Source: Calamus simplicifolius | Taxonomy: Eukaryota; Streptophyta; Magnoliopsida; Arecales; Arecaceae | NCBI GenBank assembly: GCA_900491605.1 | Contig: UESW01004075.1 | Coordinates: 1,262,596 to 1,326,595 of the forward strand | Reading direction: 5' to 3' | Length of the DNA: 64,000 nucleotides | Part shown: one piece after another, positions 12,216 through 24,312 of the stretch | Position numbering within the stretch: the stretch's first letter is position 1 | Layout: each line of letters begins with the position of its first letter | Translations under genes and position numbers: made by a program | Notes under the pieces: model-generated | The model's input: only the letters and a program-made list of their open reading frames with translations | Database searches by the model: none | Told to the model about the DNA's origin: nothing

Positions 12216-13341
12216 CAGACCGTGATATGTTTCAGACTATGTAGGAGTTATGTGTCTGTTCTTTTTATTGTCAGACAGAATTGTATGGACATCAATGACT
12301 ATGTGTTAAAATTTATGAAATATTTATTTTATTATTATGATGAGTTCATATTTATAGGCACATATGTGTATAAATGTCACAAGCTTAGATCAGCCCACTC
12401 ACACGGGTGATCGCCCTGACACTTTTGTAGTGGGCAGATGAGACTAATGTAGCCATTATAGATGCTTGAGTAGCAATGCATGAGTTGCAGAATGCATAAG
12501 TTGCAAAATGGGCTACATATATTATAACTGAATAGATTATAATAATAGTCGCCTCAGTGTGGACTGAGATGAGACTCAGGAGAGTCGAGTAGTGTACACA
12601 CATACATGATGTATGCATTTTGATATGTCCACTAAATCGTACTAAGCCTGTTGTAGCCAACTTGGAGCATTAAAGTGTGCTCGAGTCAGGCAACTTTGTG
12701 ATGCCTGGACTGTGTTCGTACGTGCTTGAGTATGACATGGCCCATTGAGTGGGAGCTCCACCGTAACATGTATTATGTTACATGTGCTTAAGACAACCTA
12801 GTAAGGAGTAACGTGATATATTCCCTCTCCGTTACCTGTGAGCCTTACAACTATGTAGTGTCCTTGGACTTGAACCTATATCATGAAGTTGGAGTTCAGT
12901 ATGACTTCCTTAGCCTTGTCCTCTAGGGTCATGGAATTGATACGGCCACATAAGACAATCCTAGGAAGTTAACTGGATAAAGATGGACTGGTATGAGTGT
13001 TCAAGGAAGGTTATTCGACCACACCTTATGTTTGTGATCCATTGCCCGGGCAATCATGTGTATGAGTTGCATATGATTATGGATACCAACATTATACTTT
13101 GTGTTTTTCAAGTGCTGCTCAGGATAGATCTCTTGAGGGATTGAGAATGCTTGATCAGGTGTGATCGATTATCTAGGACACAGACGGGATTGGATTGTAT
13201 TCATGTTTACTGTGTTATTATTTATTAACTTACTGCAGTTTATCCGCTATGTGTCACTGTGTGTGAGTTTCGATCGCACACCCCACCGCACTACAAGTTG
13301 AGAGAGTTAGGTTATAATGTTCCTGTGGATGAGTGGGAGAT

Positions 13342-13684
13342 TGTTGGCCTGGGTGCCATTAATTCGTCACACGATATCCAAGAGTCCCTGGAGTCTCTTC
13401 GTAACTCTGGGACTCTTCGGATTCTGAGGGATGCTTCGTAAGTTAACCCTCTGGCTTATCTGTTGGTGATAGCCGTCTTTAAATAGAAGACCGAAGTGTC
13501 TTCAATGAGAGGTCTTCTGAGTGAGAGACGCATCCGAGGGTCACCGAAGGCTCTTTCTCCTCTCCCTCACCGGTGCTGTGGCTTAGGGGCATGAATACAC
13601 ATAGGACTCTGGTAGCCCCGATGACCGACGATCTATTGCTTCCGCTGCTAGAGATTACGATTGTTCCTTATCATCGGTTCTTCA
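13342..13684 (+). repeat. Right LTR (343 bp) of the younger element
   Basis: Partner of 10,174-10,523. It is immediately preceded by the purine-rich tract GAGTGGGAGAT at 13,331-13,341. Confidence 0.85.
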
Positions 13685-13688
13685 AAGG

Positions 13689-13850
13689 CAAGCTTTATAT
13701 GTTGCAGCAATTTTAGTAGGCTCCTTTGATTTTTATTTGTCGTCTGTGATATAACGCTGGAGCTTATGTCCTTTGAGAAAATTGCACATGATTTAGACCC
13801 AATGATCATAATTAGAACCATTTAGAATAATCTAGATAGACTGAGTGACA
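13689..13850 (-). mobile_element. Old Ty1/copia retrotransposon (part 2, beyond the nested insertion)
   Basis: This continues the element interrupted at 10,173/13,685, judged from the 4 bp AAGG duplication flanking the inserted LTR element and the similar composition. Coding remains are too eroded to name a domain. The left boundary is firm, the right boundary is a guess. Confidence 0.4.
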
Positions 13851-15241
13851 TTTGCTTGAGACAGCACAATAGAATGTTGATGAATTTATCAGAAATTGAT
13901 ATAAATTGGCCTAAACTAGAAGCAGACTTGATAGAAGCATTGAGGGTGACAACTATGCTCGATAGGACTACTGGAAAAATAAATTATCATGTCATAAGAG
14001 GTAGCTTTAATGCCATAAAAGAAGTGAAAGAATTGAAAGAAAAGATGAAAAATAAAAATGTACTGCATTTCATACCTGTGCATAGGTCAATCCTTTATAT
14101 AAGAGTAAGGTTGATAATTGCAAACATTTTAGGGATTTTGAGAATCATATAGATATACAAAATATTTTAAAAAATCATATCAAATATCCTATATCCTAAA
14201 ATCTCATCAAACCATATCAAATATCTTGGATCCTAGAATCTCATCAAATTATATCAATTATCCTAGAATCTCTTCAAATATTCTTTGGAGAATCTAATTA
14301 ATCAAATATCTTAAAGATCTCATCAAATATTCTGAAGATCTCATCAAATATTTTTGTGAGAATATTTTTGATAACATGGATGGTAGATGATGTTGCTTAA
14401 AAATAAAATATTTGGAATAAGCTAAGTAGTTATGAATGAATCAAAAGCTTGAAACTGAAGAGCAAATTAAATAATTTCAATGCAACAAGAAAAATTACAC
14501 TTTTCCACCATGCTCCTGCTTGTAGGTGAGTAGCATCATAAATAAGGAGAAGTTCAAGAGTACTAAAAAAATGGTAAAGGGATTGAAAGCATTTGAATGA
14601 AATTTTGAATGGTGGGGTTGAAGCTTGGTTTTCCAAAAAAAAAAAAATTATAAAATAGTATCTAAGCAGAACTCATAGATCTTACTTATAATAAGCTCTA
14701 CAAGCTAGTAGACTGCATCAGCAAGATGTTGGCCAAGCGGTCTTGTCCACTTAAATTTTGGCTTAGCATCAACTAATATAAGAACTTGAATGATAGTATC
14801 AAAAGTAATTTAACATCTGTGCAGATGGATTTAGGACGAGAGCCTCATCTTAAATTTTAGGTATATATTATATGGACTTTCATTTGTTATTTAATTGAAT
14901 TAAGATGCTACAAGTGCAAATAACTAGATTATGTGGGAGATATGATTTTTTTTATTATAAATAATTAGGCTGTTATTTAATCACATAAAGTTTATTATGA
15001 AAATCAGTCTCATAGATATCTAAAGTAGGTCCATGCAAACCAATAAATCAAAATAAAATTAAGTCAAATTTTTTAGTTTAATATGTCCTAATTTGTTGAA
15101 AATATCAGTTCGATTTCGATTTTGATTTAAAAAAATCGATTCAGCACATTTTAATCTTAAAAAATCTTCAAATTGATCCATAACTCATGCACATCTTACC
15201 CATCCACGTAGCTATCCAAAATGAAATCTTACTTCAGAAGG

Positions 15242-15315
<74 letters not shown>

Positions 15316-16080
15316 CATTGAGCTTTTTTGCTAATAAGAGAATTAAAGGCTATTCTTTGCATAAAACAAAGCTTTACTGAGTCCAGTACTCCGGAAGGCA
15401 ACAACAATAATAAGATTGATAGAGAAGCAGCATGACGTTTTTATTAGAATTACTTGTTTAGAGATTTTTTTTTTTGTTTTTCTATAATTGCTAGGAGAAA
15501 GAGTGTATTACATCCTCAGAAAAAATGTACCCTAAGCATCAGCCTTTATCAAAAGATTAAGAAGCTAAAAAATTATTAATCCAGTTAAGTTATCTCCAGA
15601 TTGAGAGTAAGTCCAGCTAGAAAATCTACAGCCTAATTACCCTTTGATGGTACATAACAATAACAAAATGTTTGTTGAATTTGGAAAGGACTCAGCAATT
15701 CATTTTTGGACACCATCACAAGTTTGGGTTTGAAATAAATACTTTTGAACTTGCATGTGTTTTGTCCAATCATACTTTAGTACCTTAAAATTGAAACCAT
15801 GGTCAAGTTTTTCCCAACCCAATTGGGAGCCATTTGCTAAAATACTTTCAAGATTTTAATTATACATCGACTATATTCTTGTCAAACAAAACACATAACC
15901 ATTATTGCTACAATTCTTCGTAAGGTTTCTTTATAGAAAATTTATTCTTGCTGATGCAAATTCATCCAACATATGTTTCAAATTTTATGAATCATACTTC
16001 ATTGGTTTAATGTTGTTAAGGTTAATTTCATGCTAAATTTTAAAGTTTAAATTGCTAGAGTTCCAAAGAGGGGCTAAAAT
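13851..16080. other. Unassigned AT-rich DNA
   Basis: No gene recognised. 14,160-14,350 holds imperfect tandem copies of an ATCAAATATCCTAGAATCTC-like unit. A perfect (AT)n microsatellite runs from 15,249 to 15,312. Short open frames here have no codon pattern or homology that would support them. Confidence 0.5.
15249..15312. repeat. (AT)n microsatellite
   Basis: About 32 uninterrupted AT units. Confidence 0.95.
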
Positions 16081-16455
16081 TGTTGCTGCTGAAATCTGTC
16101 ATCCGACTCGGACGCGATCGAGCTTTAGAGTGGGCTCCCTCTTGAGTGGACCTGCAAAACAGTCCTCACGAGAGAGGCGTTGGGGTGGCCCTCTGCGGAA
16201 AACCCTCCGACGCTCAAGTCAGCGGGGATCAGCAATCAACAAATAAGAGAGAAGGCTCTCGCTAAAGAGTCTCTCCAGGATAGCCTTTCGAGAGCTCTGA
16301 GCAGAGCGTTAATGGTGACAAGGGGTGAGCAAGTGTGCGTGTGCCTTGAGTGTGCAGACTGGCATACCTGAGGGGGTCTGGGGCTGTGATATTTATAAGC
16401 GATCATCTGATTCCTTGGACACGTCATAGAGGGTCTGAAAGTTGTTGGGATTCGA

Positions 16456-17121
16456 AACTGATTCGAATCAGGCTGTTACAGGGCCGGTAGGATCCGTATC
16501 CAGTTAGTTAGAGGATCAACGGCTAGGAAGAGCAGATGGTGCTTCAAGATTCAGGGACTGCATAGGCTCTAGGCCATTTCTGGTAGCACAGGCATGATTT
16601 CTATTTGAAATCTTGTTAGTTTACGTGTGTTCCCGCAGAGGTGCTTGGATACCTTGGTCGGGCCGAAGTATGGAAGAGGGCTGAATTTGCCGAAGTATGG
16701 TTAGACTCAATTTATCGAGGTATGGGATGGCTAGGCCTGTGGGGGTATGATTAGCTTGATCAGCCGAGGTATAATGATAGCTCGGCCAAACTGATTCGAA
16801 TCAGGTTGTTACAGGGCCGGTAGGATCCGTATCCAGTTAGTTAGAGGATCAACGGCTAGGAAGAGCAGATGGTACTTCAAGATTCAGGGACTGCATAGGC
16901 TCTAGGCCATTTCTGGTAGCCCAGGCATTATTTCCTATTTGAAATCTTGTTAGTTTATGTGTGTTCCCGCAGAGGTGCTTGGATACCTTGGTCGGCCGAA
17001 GTATGGAAGAGGGCTGAATTTGCCGAAGTATGGTTAGACTCAATTTATCGAGGTATGGGATGGCTAGGCCTGTGGGGGTATGATTAGCTTGATCAGCCGA
17101 GGTATAACGATAGCTCGGCCA
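16456..17121. repeat. Tandem duplication of 333 bp inside the left LTR
   Basis: Both copies start AACTGATTCGAATCAGG and run through GGGCCGGTAGGATCCG to GCTCGGCC. The right LTR (31,960-32,290) has one copy. Unequal exchange at the short GGCCAACTGAT/AACTGAT homology is the simplest explanation. Confidence 0.85.
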
Positions 17122-17246
17122 ACTGATAATAGCTCGATCAGCCGAGGTATGATAATAGCTCGGTCGGCCAAGGTATGATAATAGCTCGGTCGGCCGAGGT
17201 ACGACAATAGCTCGATCGGCCGAGGTATGATAATAGCTTGGCCTAC
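17096..17246. repeat. 26 bp minisatellite in the left LTR
   Basis: About five imperfect units of the form AGCTCGGTCGGCCGAGGTAT plus GATAAT. Each contains the inverted pair TCGGC/GCCGA. A shorter homologous array is at 32,265-32,390 in the right LTR. Confidence 0.8.
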
Positions 17247-17879
17247 TGTTACACGAAAGCTGTTTGGAGGGAGTAGCCTACTTATCGCTGCCTTCCGGAT
17301 ATGATGGCTATGTGACATGGTGCACGGGCTAGCCCTAACCCGACGTCTTGGATTGTATGCACATTAATGCAATGATATTTTTACCCCTCATCGCATGCCC
17401 CCCACTCCCTAGTCTGAAGTGTAACTTCAGATTTAGGGAGTAGAGTCTAGAATAATCCTATCCAGAAGGATTTGAAAAGGCGCAATGATGGCTCTGAAAC
17501 TGACGGTGTTGAGAAATTATTGAAACATAATTGCCCCAACTTTATTGATTTTGATGATTTCCAAAAGCCATGAGTACCTTAAAGAATAAAATGTTTATTT
17601 ATCAAAAACCTTGAGCTTATTCAAATTGAAAGGAATGAACTATCAATGGTTATATCAAATGAGTTTTGAATCAATTAGAAAAAGGAGTTTCAAGTTCTAT
17701 GCTTAAAAGATTTCAAAAAGGAATTTTTACACATTATAATTCAATCGATGAATTCTTGAAACATGTCTTGAATCCATGCTTAATGTCATATTTAATGTAT
17801 TCAAGTCAAATTTATATTTTAAATTTAATTGGGACAATTTTAAAGTCAATCAGAACATTTTTCTGATTTTTGTATCGTC

Positions 17880-18185
17880 CCGAGCCGACTCAAGGGTTTC
17901 CGAGTCGACTCCCCAAAATGACTGATTTTCTCGAGTCGACCCTTGGTTTTCAAGAGTCGACCCCTGACTCTTGCGAGCCGACTCCTGTCTGTGCGAGCCG
18001 ACTCCGCTCAAACAACAGAACCCATATTTTTTGAGCACTTCTCGAGTCGACTCCCCATTTTCCTCGAGTCGACTCCCGACTTTCGGAGCCGACACTTTGT
18101 TTTCGCGAGTCGACCCTTCCTTAAAATGTTTCTATTTTTGGTAATCGACCTCGAGCCGACTCCCACAAAGCTCGAGTCGACTCCA
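17880..18185. repeat. Cluster of GAGYCGACTC palindrome-like motifs
   Basis: About twelve copies of GAGTCGACTC or one- to two-base variants in about 305 bp, ending roughly 110 bp upstream of the LTR TATA box. The same cluster is at 26,910-27,205 in the 3' LTR, and a third cluster is at 24,313-24,496. Confidence 0.9.
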
Positions 18186-18291
18186 CGAAATCTGGGCGCG
18201 ATTTTTAACGATGACACATCAGCCCCAACGGTAAGATTTTTGAATAACGGCTATTTTTCCTTGTCTCTAACGGATATATTTTTGCAGATTC

Positions 18292-18299
18292 TATAAATA
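18292..18299 (+). promoter_or_regulatory. TATA box of the Sirevirus 5' LTR
   Basis: TATAAATA within CAGATTCTATAAATAGAGG, repeated exactly at 27,319-27,326 in the 3' LTR. It would drive the genomic transcript. Confidence 0.75.
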
Positions 18300-19207
18300 G
18301 AGGAGCTCTTTTCAAATCAAAACAAAGAGAAAATCAAAAAGAGAGAAAAGAATATCATTTGAAAAGAGGGAAAAACAGAGCATATTGAAAAATCATTTAG
18401 CTCAAAGGAGAGAGATTCAAAAGGAGTGAAATCCAAGAGGAAGATTCGTCTGCTCCTTCTCATCAATCCACAAGAGTCAAAAGAAAATCCACAAGCATTT
18501 CAAAGGTCAAATCGGAGGATTTTCAAAAGAGGAAAAAGCTTCATCTCAACTCCAAAGTCTTCAACGGTCAAGAATCTTGCTGAGGCGTGATTCAACTTCA
18601 AGAGGAGTTAAAGAGAAGAAGGAAGAAAGCCCAAGCATCTACCATCTGCAATACTATCAGGCTTTTCTAACCTTTATTATTTTGTACTTCATTTGTATAT
18701 TTGCTCAAGGGGAGCACTTATTGTTCAAACACTTTATTCTATTTGTTTGCTGATTCAATCAGTGGATTGAATCAGTGGAGGTTGGTATACCTCGTTACAA
18801 GCCGGAGTGCTTGTGTTGGGTTAGTTGTGAGCCCAAAAACAACGTGTAGGGTTTTGTGCTGGTAAGCCCGAGTTAAAACCAGCTGGGTTCGTTGTGCACC
18901 CGGAAAACAACAAGTTTGAGTTGTGAGCTTGGAAAACAACTCGGCTGTAATCTAGAGAGATTATAGTGTGGACCCAAGTGAATCTTGGGAGTGGACGTAG
19001 GTGTTGGTTGCCGAACCACTATAAAATTATCTTGTGTTTGCCGTGCTTATTTTCTCTTCTCTATCTCTCTTTATTTGCTTGTGCATTGCTTTTAGTTAGC
19101 CTCTCACTTGCACATCTTGCTAACTAATCAATTAAAGTTAAAAAGTCTTAAATTTTTAAGAACCCAATTCACCCCCCCCCTCTTGGGTTGCCATCTGGGC
19201 CAACAAT

Positions 19208-19219
19208 TGGTATCAGAGC
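19208..19219 (+). other. Sirevirus primer-binding site
   Basis: TGGTATCAGAGC, the standard copia match to the 3' part of initiator Met tRNA, two bases after the LTR end. Confidence 0.92.
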
Positions 19220-19267
19220 AAGTGCTCATTTAGAATTTGATCTCACGATCAAGGGCTAAAGATCCAT

Positions 19268-20206
19268 ATGGCAACACAAAGTGGTTCAAGTTTTGCTGAA
19301 GGTCATTCTACGAATAGACCTCCTTTATTTAATGGAACCAACTATTCATATTGGAAAGCTAGAATGAGAATATTCATTCAAGCTTCTGACTATGAATTGT
19401 GGGGAGTAATAATAAATGGACCTAGTACACCCACACACCTTATTGATGGCACTATTGTTCCTAAACCCGAAAGGGATTGGAATGATAATGATAGGAGAAT
19501 GGCACAACTAAATGCTAAAGCCATTAATATTTTATATTGTTCCTTAGACTCAAATGAATTCAACCGAATCTCAACTTGTAATTCCGCAAAAGAAATTTGG
19601 GATAGGTTGGAAATAACACATGAAGGAACAAACCAAGTAAAAGAATCAAAGATAAATATTTTGGTTCATAAATATGAATTATTTACAATGGAACAAACTG
19701 AAACCATCACATGCATGTTCACTAGATTCACTGATATTGTGAATGGTTTGAAAAGTCTTGGAAAAGTTTATACTAATGCTGATCTTGTTCGCAAAATTCT
19801 TAGGTCACTTCCAAGATCGTGGGAAGCAAAGTCACAGCCATCCAAGAAGCCAAAGACCTCAATGCACTACCTTAGAGGAGCTTCTAGGATCCTTAATGAC
19901 CCACGAGTTAACAATGAAGCAGCATGTTGAGGAGGAAACAAAAAGAAGAAAACCTTGCCCTCAAGCTGCAGAAATGGAAGAGAGCAGCAGTGAAAGTAAT
20001 GATGAAGATGATGAGGAAACTGCTCTCTTGGCCAAAAAATTCAGAAAGTTTATGAGAAAAAGGCCCTTCCATAAAAAGAAATTTGGAGCAAAATTGAAGG
20101 AGAAAAGGATAAGAAAAAGGACAAGGAAAGAAAAGAAAAAGAGCCCTTAGTATGTTATGAGTGTAAAAAGCCAGGGCACTTTAATATGATTGTCCTTTAC
20201 TGAAAA
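19268..20206 (+). pseudogene. Sirevirus gag (frameshifted)
   Basis: The ATG at 19,268 opens a 220-codon frame. It holds the copia Gag core: FNGTNYSYWKARMRIFI near residue 22, then AKEIWDRLEITHEGT and VRKILRSLPRSWEAK. After a shift near 19,830 the protein continues in another frame with LEELLGSLMTHE, an acidic patch, a Lys/Arg-rich patch, and a CCHC knuckle (CYECKKPGHF then a shifted DC) at 20,155-20,200. Gag forms the particle and binds the RNA. At least two indels interrupt it. Confidence 0.85.
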
Positions 20207-20999
20207 AGGCCTACAAGAAAAAGAAGAAAGCATACATGGCAACATGGTCTATGAATCTTCCTCCGAAGAAGAAGAACAAAAGAAGTTGCCAATATCTGCT
20301 TCATGGCCAACGACGACGACAACGACAATGAGGTAAGTTCTGAAAACTCAAATGATGATTTACATTTGATGAAATGTTTGAGGCTTTCAATGAACTTATG
20401 ATTGATTTTAAATCCTTGAAAAAGAAGTATAATTTTGAAAAATGACAATATTAGTTTAGCTAAAAGTAAAAATGAATTAGCTTTAGAAGTTAAGAACTTA
20501 ACTAATGAAAAAGAAGAACTTAGAAAGAAAGAGATAATCTTAATCAAGAAATAGATTTGTTAAAATCTGAAACTAAAAACTCAACTAAAGATTTAAAAGA
20601 TCAATAAAACTTTAGCTTTAGAAAAAGAACAGCAAGCTAAAGAAATGACTCTCTTAAGAAAGATGTTAAAAAATATAAAGACATTGTTGAGAAATTCACT
20701 TTAAGTTCAACTAAACTTAACATGATTTAGATAGTCAAAAAGCTGTTTTTGACAAAGCAGGTTTAGGATATAACACATTAAGGAAACAAAATCTTAAAGA
20801 ATATTTTTATAAAAGCCAACCAAAGTAATATAACTTGTTTTAAATGTAATGAAAAAGGTCATAAATCTTTGAATGCAAAACGTTAAATAATAACAACAAG
20901 TTAAATTAAAGCTAAGAAAATATGGGTTCCGAAAGGAACAATTTTTATTGCTGCTAACCATGAAGGACCCAAGAAAGCTTGGGTACCTAAGCATAAAGT
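20207..20999 (+). pseudogene. Sirevirus gag-protease linker, badly disrupted
   Basis: Lys/Glu-rich coiled-coil-like coding remains (fragments such as LAKSKNELALEVKNLTNEKEE at 20,457-20,519) in all three plus frames, then a second knuckle-like CFKCNEKGH relic near 20,840 and KKIWVPKG-like sequence before 20,940. Indels are too many to define one frame. Confidence 0.6.
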
Positions 21000-21035
21000 T
21001 TGATTATATTGCAGGAATGTCTTGTAGCCAAAAGA

Positions 21036-21390
21036 TCAAAGAAAAAGTGGTACCTTGATAGTGGCTGCTCAAGACATATGACGGGTGACAAAGATGAATT
21101 CATCACCCTAGAAGAAAAGAAAGGTGGAGTTGTGACGTTTGGCGATAACGGTAAAGGTCAAATTATGGGCCTTGGTAAAGTTCGCATAACTCCATCTATA
21201 GTTATTGATAATGTACTTTATGTTAATGGTTTGAAGCATAATCTAATTAGTATAAGTCAATTATGTGATAAAAACTTTAATGTTTCATTTAAATCTTCTT
21301 ATGCACTGTAACTAATTCTATTGATGATAGCATTGTATTTACTGGTTATAGACATGGCAATGTTTACTTAGTTGATCTAGAAAAATTATC
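21036..21390 (+). pseudogene. Sirevirus aspartic protease region
   Basis: KKKWYLDSGCSRHMTGD near 21,039-21,090 is the copia protease active-site block (DSG). It continues through GLGKVRI and NLISISQLCDKNF to a frame break near 21,310. It would cleave the gag-pol polyprotein. Confidence 0.88.
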
Positions 21391-22320
21391 TTGAGTGATC
21401 ATTGCTTAATTGCTGACAATGCTAACATAAATGAAATTAGTTGGTTGTGGCATCGTAGATTAGGTCATGCAAGCACACACCTTATTTCAAAACTAATTAA
21501 AATGGATTTAGTTAAAGGATTACCTAAACTAGATTTTGAAAATAATAAAATATGTGATGCATGTCAATTTGGAAAACAAACTAGAAGTTCTTTAAATCTA
21601 AAAACATTGTTTCAACTTCTAGGGCTAGAGCTACTTCACATGGATCTTTTCGGACCAACTAGAACCACAAGTCTAGGAGGAAAGAAATATGGTCTAGTGA
21701 TTGTAGATGATTATTCTAGATATACTTGGGTAATGTTTTTAGCTCACAAAGATGAGACTTTCTCGATATTCCTGAAATTCTTCAAGAAAGTCACAAATGA
21801 GAAAAACACTACTATAGTATCTCTAAGAAGTGATCATGGAACAGAATTTGAAAATCACTTATTTGAAAATTTCTGCACTGAAAATGGAATTAATCATAAT
21901 TTTTCAGCCCCTAGGACTCCACAGCAAAATGGTGTAGTTGAAAGAAAAATAGGACTCTAGAAGACATGGCCCGTACCATGCTATGCGAAAGCAACTTACC
22001 AAAGTATTTTTGGGCGGAAGCAATTAACACAGCATGTTACATCTTAAATAGAGCTTTAATAAGACCAATATTAAAGAAAACACCTTATGAATTATGGAAT
22101 GAAAGAAAACCAAATATAAAATACTTTCATGCATTTGGATGTAAATGTTTCATTCATAATAATGGTAAAAACAACTTAGGAAAATTTGATGCTAAATCTG
22201 ATGAAGGAATTTTTCTAGGTTATTCAACAACTAGTAAGGCATATAGAATCTTTAACAAGAAAACCTTAGTAGTTGAAGAATCCATTCATGTAGTTTTTGA
22301 TGAATCTTTAGCAACTGGAT
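21391..22320 (+). pseudogene. Sirevirus integrase (one frame break)
   Basis: The pre-integrase zinc region (WLWHRRLGHAS, then CDACQFGKQ) is followed by the catalytic core: first Asp in LLHMDLFGPT near 21,640, second in LRSDHGTEFEN near 21,831, and Glu in QQNGVVERK near 21,945. One base is lacking in the A run at 21,943-21,951, which creates the stop at 21,958. The next frame continues with MARTMLCESNLPKYFWAEA and the GKFDAKSDEGIFLGYS block. Integrase inserts the cDNA and leaves the 5 bp duplication seen at the ends. Confidence 0.9.
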
Positions 22321-22589
22321 CTGAAAAGATTGATGATGAGGAAGATACAAACATAATTGAAAAAGATCTTGAAAAACTTAATATTGAAGTATCTTCTGAT
22401 CATGAACAAGAGGCTAAAGATGATGATTCACATAAGGACGATGATGTCAATATTGATCATAATGATGTAGATCTTCCAAGAGACTGGAGATATGCTCATA
22501 GTCATCCTAAGGAATTGATTATAGGCGATCCATCTCAAGGAATAAGGACTAGATCATACATGAGAAATATTAGTAATCATCTTGCATTT

Positions 22590-23500
22590 GTATCACAAAT
22601 TGAACCTAAAACTATAGAAGAAGCTGAAAAAGATAATAATTGGATGTTAGCAATGCAAGAAGAACTAAATCAATTTACAAGAAATAATGTTTGGACTTTA
22701 GTTGAAAGACCTAAAAATCATTCAGTAATAGGATCAAAATGGGTTTTTAGAAATAAACTAGATGAAAATGGCATAGTAATTAGAAACAAAGCTAGATTGG
22801 TTGCTAAAGGATATAATCAAGAGAAGGTATTGATTTTGATGAAACCTTTGCACCTGTAGCTAGATTAGAAGCCATTAGGCTATTACTTGCATTTGCATGT
22901 CATATGAATTTAACTTATTTCAAATGGATGTAAAAAGCGCATTTTTAAATGGATTTTAATGAAGAAGTTTATGTAGAACAACCACCAGGTTTTGAAGATC
23001 ACGAGTTTTCAAATCACGTTTTTAAATTGCACAAAGCTTTATATGGTTTGAAACAAGCACCTAGAGCTTGGTATGATAGGTTAAGTAAATTCTTAATAGA
23101 AAATGATTTTACAAGAGGAAATGTTGATAAAACTTTGTTTTTGAAAAGAAAAAGTAAAGATTTACTTGTAGTACAAATATACGTAGATGACATTATTTTT
23201 GGTGCTACTAACGATTCTCTTTGTCAAGAATTTGCAAAGTTGATGCAGGGAGAATTCGAGATGAGCATGATGGGAGAACTCAACTTCTTCCTTGGACTCC
23301 AGATCAAACAATGCAAGGAGGGAATCTTTATCAACCAAACCAAATACACAAGAGAACTACTCAAAAAGTTTGGTATGGAAACAATGAAACCCCTCGGAAC
23401 TCCAATGAGTCCTTCATGCAAGCTGGACAAAGATGAAGAAGGTAAAAAGGTTGATCAAAAGTATTATCGAGGTATATCGGATCCCTTCTTTATTTAACAG
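22590..23500 (+). pseudogene. Sirevirus reverse transcriptase
   Basis: Starts with the copia RT block (VIGSKWVFRNKLDENG, ARLVAKGYNQE), breaks at about 22,825 and 22,950, and resumes with EEVYVEQPPGFE, LHKALYGLKQAPRAWYDRL, the IYVDDIIFG active-site box near 23,180 and GELNFFLGLQIKQ. Another break at about 23,475 precedes the RNase H. The homology is unambiguous; the frame breaks lie mostly beside short base runs. Confidence 0.9.
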
Positions 23501-23517
23501 CAAGTAGACCAGATATT

Positions 23518-24126
23518 ATGTTTTCAGTATGTTTATGTGCTAGATTTCAATCTGAACCTAAAGAATCACATTTAATAGCTGTTAAAAGAATTTTAAGATA
23601 TCTAAATGGAACTAAAAATGTAGGTTTATGGTATTCTAGAGACTCCACATTAAACCTAATTGCATATTCAGATTCTGATTATGCTGGATGTAAATTAGAT
23701 AGAAAAAGCACAAGTGGTGCATGCCAATTCTTAGGAAGTAACTTAATCACATGGTTTAGCAAAAAGCAAAATTCAGTTGCATTATCAACTACTGAAGCTG
23801 AATATGTAGCAGCTGGAAGTTGCTGTGCGCAAATCCTATGGATTAAGCGACAACTTGAAGACTATGGTATCACACTTGATAAAACACCCATAAGATGTGA
23901 TAACACTAGCGCAATCAACTTAACTAAAAATCCAATTCAACACTCAAGAACAAAACACATAGAAATTAGATATCATTTTATAAGGGAACATGTAGCTAAT
24001 GATGAAATTTGTTTAGATTATGTAAACACTGAAGAACAATTAGCTGACATATTCACAAAACCTTTAAATGAAGAAAGATTTTGTTATCTTAGAGGAGAGT
24101 TAGGAATTTGTAATCCTTTTGAATAA
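23518..24126 (+). pseudogene. Sirevirus RNase H
   Basis: An open 202-codon stretch with the copia RNase H blocks: AYSDSDYAGCKLDRKSTSG, ALSTTEAEYVAA, IRCDNTSAI and HSRTKHIEIRYHFIRE, ending EQLADIFTKPL. It degrades the RNA strand during reverse transcription. The frame itself is intact but cannot be reached without earlier frame breaks. Confidence 0.92.
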
Positions 24127-24312
24127 ATTTTGAAACCTCTAAGGAAATATATCTAGAATTCTTTCAAATTCTCAAAATCTTAAGGAAATTTATCTAGAAC
24201 TCATATCAATTTGATCTCTCAAATCCATGATTTTTAATCATACTCAAAGATCAAATTCCGGACTCAATTCGGATTCTCTGAATCTTAATCTATTTTTTCT
24301 CTGAAATTGTCT

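Larger units (their letters stand above)
10174..13684 (+). mobile_element. Younger LTR element inserted in the old copia element
   Basis: Direct repeats at 10,174-10,523 and 13,342-13,684 begin TGTTGGCCTGGG and end CTTCA. A primer-binding site (TTGGTATCAAAGCC, complementary to initiator Met tRNA with one change) follows the left LTR at 10,525. A purine-rich tract (GAGTGGGAGAT) precedes the right LTR. Both place the element on the plus strand. AAGG occurs on both flanks (10,170-10,173 and 13,685-13,688), a 4 bp duplication where 5 bp is usual. The internal pol remnant at about 10,600-12,215 reads on the minus strand, opposite to the LTR orientation. No intact gag-pol exists, so it is non-autonomous. 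Confidence 0.8.
16081..17392 (-). repeat. 3' LTR (left) of the outer element, with internal duplication
   Basis: Starts TGTTGCTGCTGAAAT on the plus strand and ends CCCTCATC. It is about 1,312 bp against 928 bp for its partner because a 333 bp segment is duplicated in tandem (16,456-16,788 and 16,789-17,121), followed by 26 bp minisatellite units. Confidence 0.8.
17507..19205 (+). repeat. 5' LTR of the Sirevirus (1,699 bp)
   Basis: Contains about a dozen GAGTCGACTC/GAGCCGACTC motifs (17,880-18,185), a TATAAATA box at 18,292-18,299 and a C-rich stretch at 19,171-19,180. It aligns with the 3' LTR almost base for base, with differences mostly of 1-4 bp in length. Confidence 0.92.

Noticed and set aside
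13856..14152. 98-codon plus-strand frame
   Set aside because: Begins with TTG, lies beside an eroded transposon and matches no recognised family.
17064..17318. Minus-strand frame rich in RAIIIPR repeats
   Set aside because: Translation of the 26 bp minisatellite in the outer LTR, not a protein.
17850..18217. Overlapping frames in the Sirevirus LTR
   Set aside because: Produced by the GAGTCGACTC motif cluster; located in non-coding LTR upstream of the TATA box.
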